A stretch of DNA of 5,869 nt. Source: Candidatus Uhrbacteria bacterium. Lineage in GTDB: Bacteria > Patescibacteriota > Patescibacteriia > UBA9934 > UBA11717. This document shows positions 4,805 through 5,869 of this stretch, one piece after another (positions within the stretch are counted from its first letter, which is position 1; every line of letters begins with the position of its first letter). The stretch lies in the NCBI GenBank assembly GCA_018701105.1, contig JABIWD010000015.1, forward strand, positions 1 to 5,869. The letters run 5' to 3'. Below the pieces are notes generated by a model. That model did not search any database and was not told where the DNA came from. It was given only the letters and a program-made list of their open reading frames with translations. The translations under genes and the position numbers were made by a program.

Positions 4805-5524
4805 ATGGACCCAAAACAACTCCTCCTACGCCTCGGACTCAGTGAAAATGGGGCTAATATCTACTTAAGCCTCGTGGAGAGGGGGTCTTTAACGGTATCC
4901 GACATAGCGAAGGCCACTGGGATTCATCGGCCAATCGTATATAAGCACCTTCCCGAGCTGCTAGATCACAACCTCGTAACGACAACGAAGAAGGGAAAGC
5001 GCACTCTGTATGTCCCTGAGTCTCCAAGGAAGCTGGAATCCCTCGTTGACGAGACTAAGAGCGACTTGAAGGAGATGATGCCTGGTTTGCAAGAGGCGTT
5101 CTCGGCTTCTGGTAAGCGTCCGATAGTGAAATACATCGAAGGAGGCAAGGGTATTACGTTTGTGATGTCTGACGTGGTCCATAGTTTAAAGCGAGGAGAC
5201 ATTTGGTACCGCTACAGCTCGTCTACGAAGGATACTGACAAGTTCCTTCCGAAGGATTACCGGAAGGTGCGTGATGCGAAGAGCCTTGAGCGGTTCGTGA
5301 TCACGAGTGAGGAATATACAAAAAGAAAGAAGCCCCGCATGGATAGGGCAATGAAGACCGTACCGAAAGAGTTCGGATTATTTGACCACGACGTGACGCT
5401 GATTATCTATGGAGACAAAGTTGCTTACATGGATTACAACTCAGAGTCGGTACTGATTATTGAAAACAAGATCATCGCAGAGTTTCAGAAAAACCTGTTC
5501 AAGATGCTCTACTCGAAGTTATAA
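4805..5524 (+). CDS. TrmB-like winged-helix transcriptional regulator
   Basis: This 239-aa protein has the layout of the TrmB family: an N-terminal winged helix-turn-helix (about residues 7-72) and a C-terminal sensor-like domain. LGLSENGANIYLSLVERGSLT (10-30) is the first helix of the fold. VSDIAKATGIHRPIVYKHLPEL (31-52) gives the helix-turn-helix, with the recognition helix about 41-52, and TTTKKGKRTLYVPESP (59-74) is the wing. A helical linker (about 75-100), likely for dimerisation, leads to IVKYIEGGKGI (107-117) and the C-terminal domain. TrmB proteins bind sugars or other small ligands in that domain; the ligand here cannot be told. The gene is the only plus-strand one in the window, divergent from the CYTH-HD gene and convergent with 16S. 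The ATG lacks a Shine-Dalgarno and may be leaderless. Two inverted repeats upstream suggest it controls itself and perhaps its neighbour. Confidence 0.9.
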   Translation: MDPKQLLLRLGLSENGANIYLSLVERGSLTVSDIAKATGIHRPIVYKHLPELLDHNLVTTTKKGKRTLYVPESPRKLESLVDETKSDLKEMMPGLQEAFSASGKRPIVKYIEGGKGITFVMSDVVHSLKRGDIWYRYSSSTKDTDKFLPKDYRKVRDAKSLERFVITSEEYTKRKKPRMDRAMKTVPKEFGLFDHDVTLIIYGDKVAYMDYNSESVLIIENKIIAEFQKNLFKMLYSKL

Positions 5525-5532
5525 ATTTGGCA

Positions 5533-5565
5533 ATCAAAAAACCTCGCACATCGCGAGGTTCCTTT
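5533..5565 (-). terminator. Terminator between the TrmB-like gene and 16S, best on the 16S strand
   Basis: An 8-bp perfect stem (5540-5547 with 5553-5560, loop of 5) is followed on the minus strand by a run of T and then GATTG, a good terminator for the 16S transcript. On the plus strand the tail is only CCTTTAG, so it may also end the TrmB-like mRNA, but more weakly. Confidence 0.85.
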
Positions 5566-5712
5566 AGCAATAAATTTTTGGAGCCGACAATCGTTTCCTA
5601 AGTGATTGTAACGTCAGTTGTTGTTCTGTTGTGCAAGCTATGCTTGCGATTCAGATTTATCTAGAAGACAAATCTCGACTCAAACGTAATTCCGTAGAAA
5701 AACGTTCCGTTG
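5566..5712 (-). other. 16S rRNA 3' trailer with small hairpins
   Basis: Between the 16S 3' end and the terminator lie about 150 nt with no tRNA, 23S or open gene. Hairpins seen are GCAAGC/GCTTGC (5633-5638 with 5642-5647, 3-nt loop) and ACAATC/GATTGT (5587-5592 with 5604-5609), plus a weaker AGATTT/AAATCT pair near 5653-5675. They may be processing structures; the partner 5' leader is outside the window. Confidence 0.5.
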
Positions 5713-5869
5713 AAAGGAGGTGATCCATCCACAGCTTCCGCTACGGATGCCTTGTTACGACTTTACCCCAGTCACTGGTCCTACCTTCCATCGTCGAACG
5801 ACGATGTTCGGGCATTACCAACTTCCGTGGTATGACGGGCGGTGAGTACAAGACCCGAGAACGTATTCA
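5713..5869 (-). rRNA. rrs: 16S ribosomal RNA, 3' end (partial, continues off the window)
   Basis: The minus strand carries the last part of 16S. Landmarks are CACCGCCCGTC near the window edge, CTGGGGTAAAGTCGTAACAA, the helix 45 region, and GGATCACCTCCTTT with an intact anti-Shine-Dalgarno at 5713-5726. The helix 44 segment from GTCATACC to GACTGGGG is about 71 nt, against about 85 nt in E. coli. The sequence before CACCGCCC reads GTACTCACC where nearly all bacteria have GTACACACC, a change at about E. coli position 1396. The 3' end is placed by similarity at 5713 within a few bases. The 5' part lies beyond 5869. It is followed by a terminator and not by a 23S gene. Confidence 0.97.

Overview
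The window looks like a piece of a Patescibacteria (Candidate Phyla Radiation) chromosome. The grounds are a shortened 16S helix 44 with an unusual base at the site of the universal 1391R/1392R primer, a 16S gene that stands alone, compact spacing, a short GIY-YIG protein among tRNAs, a TrmB-type regulator and a large acidic protein with no clear family. UGA is used as a normal stop (nth, the 141-aa gene), which argues against the recoded Gracilibacteria/Absconditabacteria. This placement is inference; no phylogeny was run.

Layout, left to right. Almost everything is on the minus strand. 66-731 is endonuclease III (nth), probably read from a leaderless transcript. A strong terminator (752-778) separates it from a tRNA cluster that reads, in transcription order, tRNA-Ile(GAU), two copies of a 93-bp repeat, a GIY-YIG nuclease-family gene, tRNA-Phe(GAA) and tRNA-Pro(UGG). 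The GIY-YIG stop codon lies inside tRNA-Phe. Upstream of tRNA-Ile is a 102-bp element with inverted ends (1536-1637). 1778-2203 is an unrecognised 141-aa gene with its own Shine-Dalgarno and terminator. 2265-3410 is a 381-aa acidic/basic/acidic protein with a segment resembling the pre-toxin TG (PT-TG) motif of polymorphic toxins. 3494-4630 encodes the most interesting protein of the window, a fusion of a CYTH/triphosphate-tunnel domain with a RelA/SpoT-like HD hydrolase domain.

The CYTH-HD gene is divergent from a TrmB-like winged-helix regulator (4805-5524, plus strand). The 174-bp gap between them holds two inverted repeats with the same 7-nt spacer, candidate operators, and a cluster of DnaA-box-like 9-mers. 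The regulator converges on the 3' end of a 16S rRNA gene (5713 to beyond the window edge, minus strand). The 16S transcript meets a terminator about 150 nt after its 3' end, so no 23S gene follows it here.

How the parts may work together: nth is DNA repair, and the tRNAs and 16S are translation. The CYTH-HD protein could degrade nucleotide or alarmone-type phosphates, and the divergent TrmB-like protein could control it and itself. That last link is inferred from gene order and the shared palindromes only.
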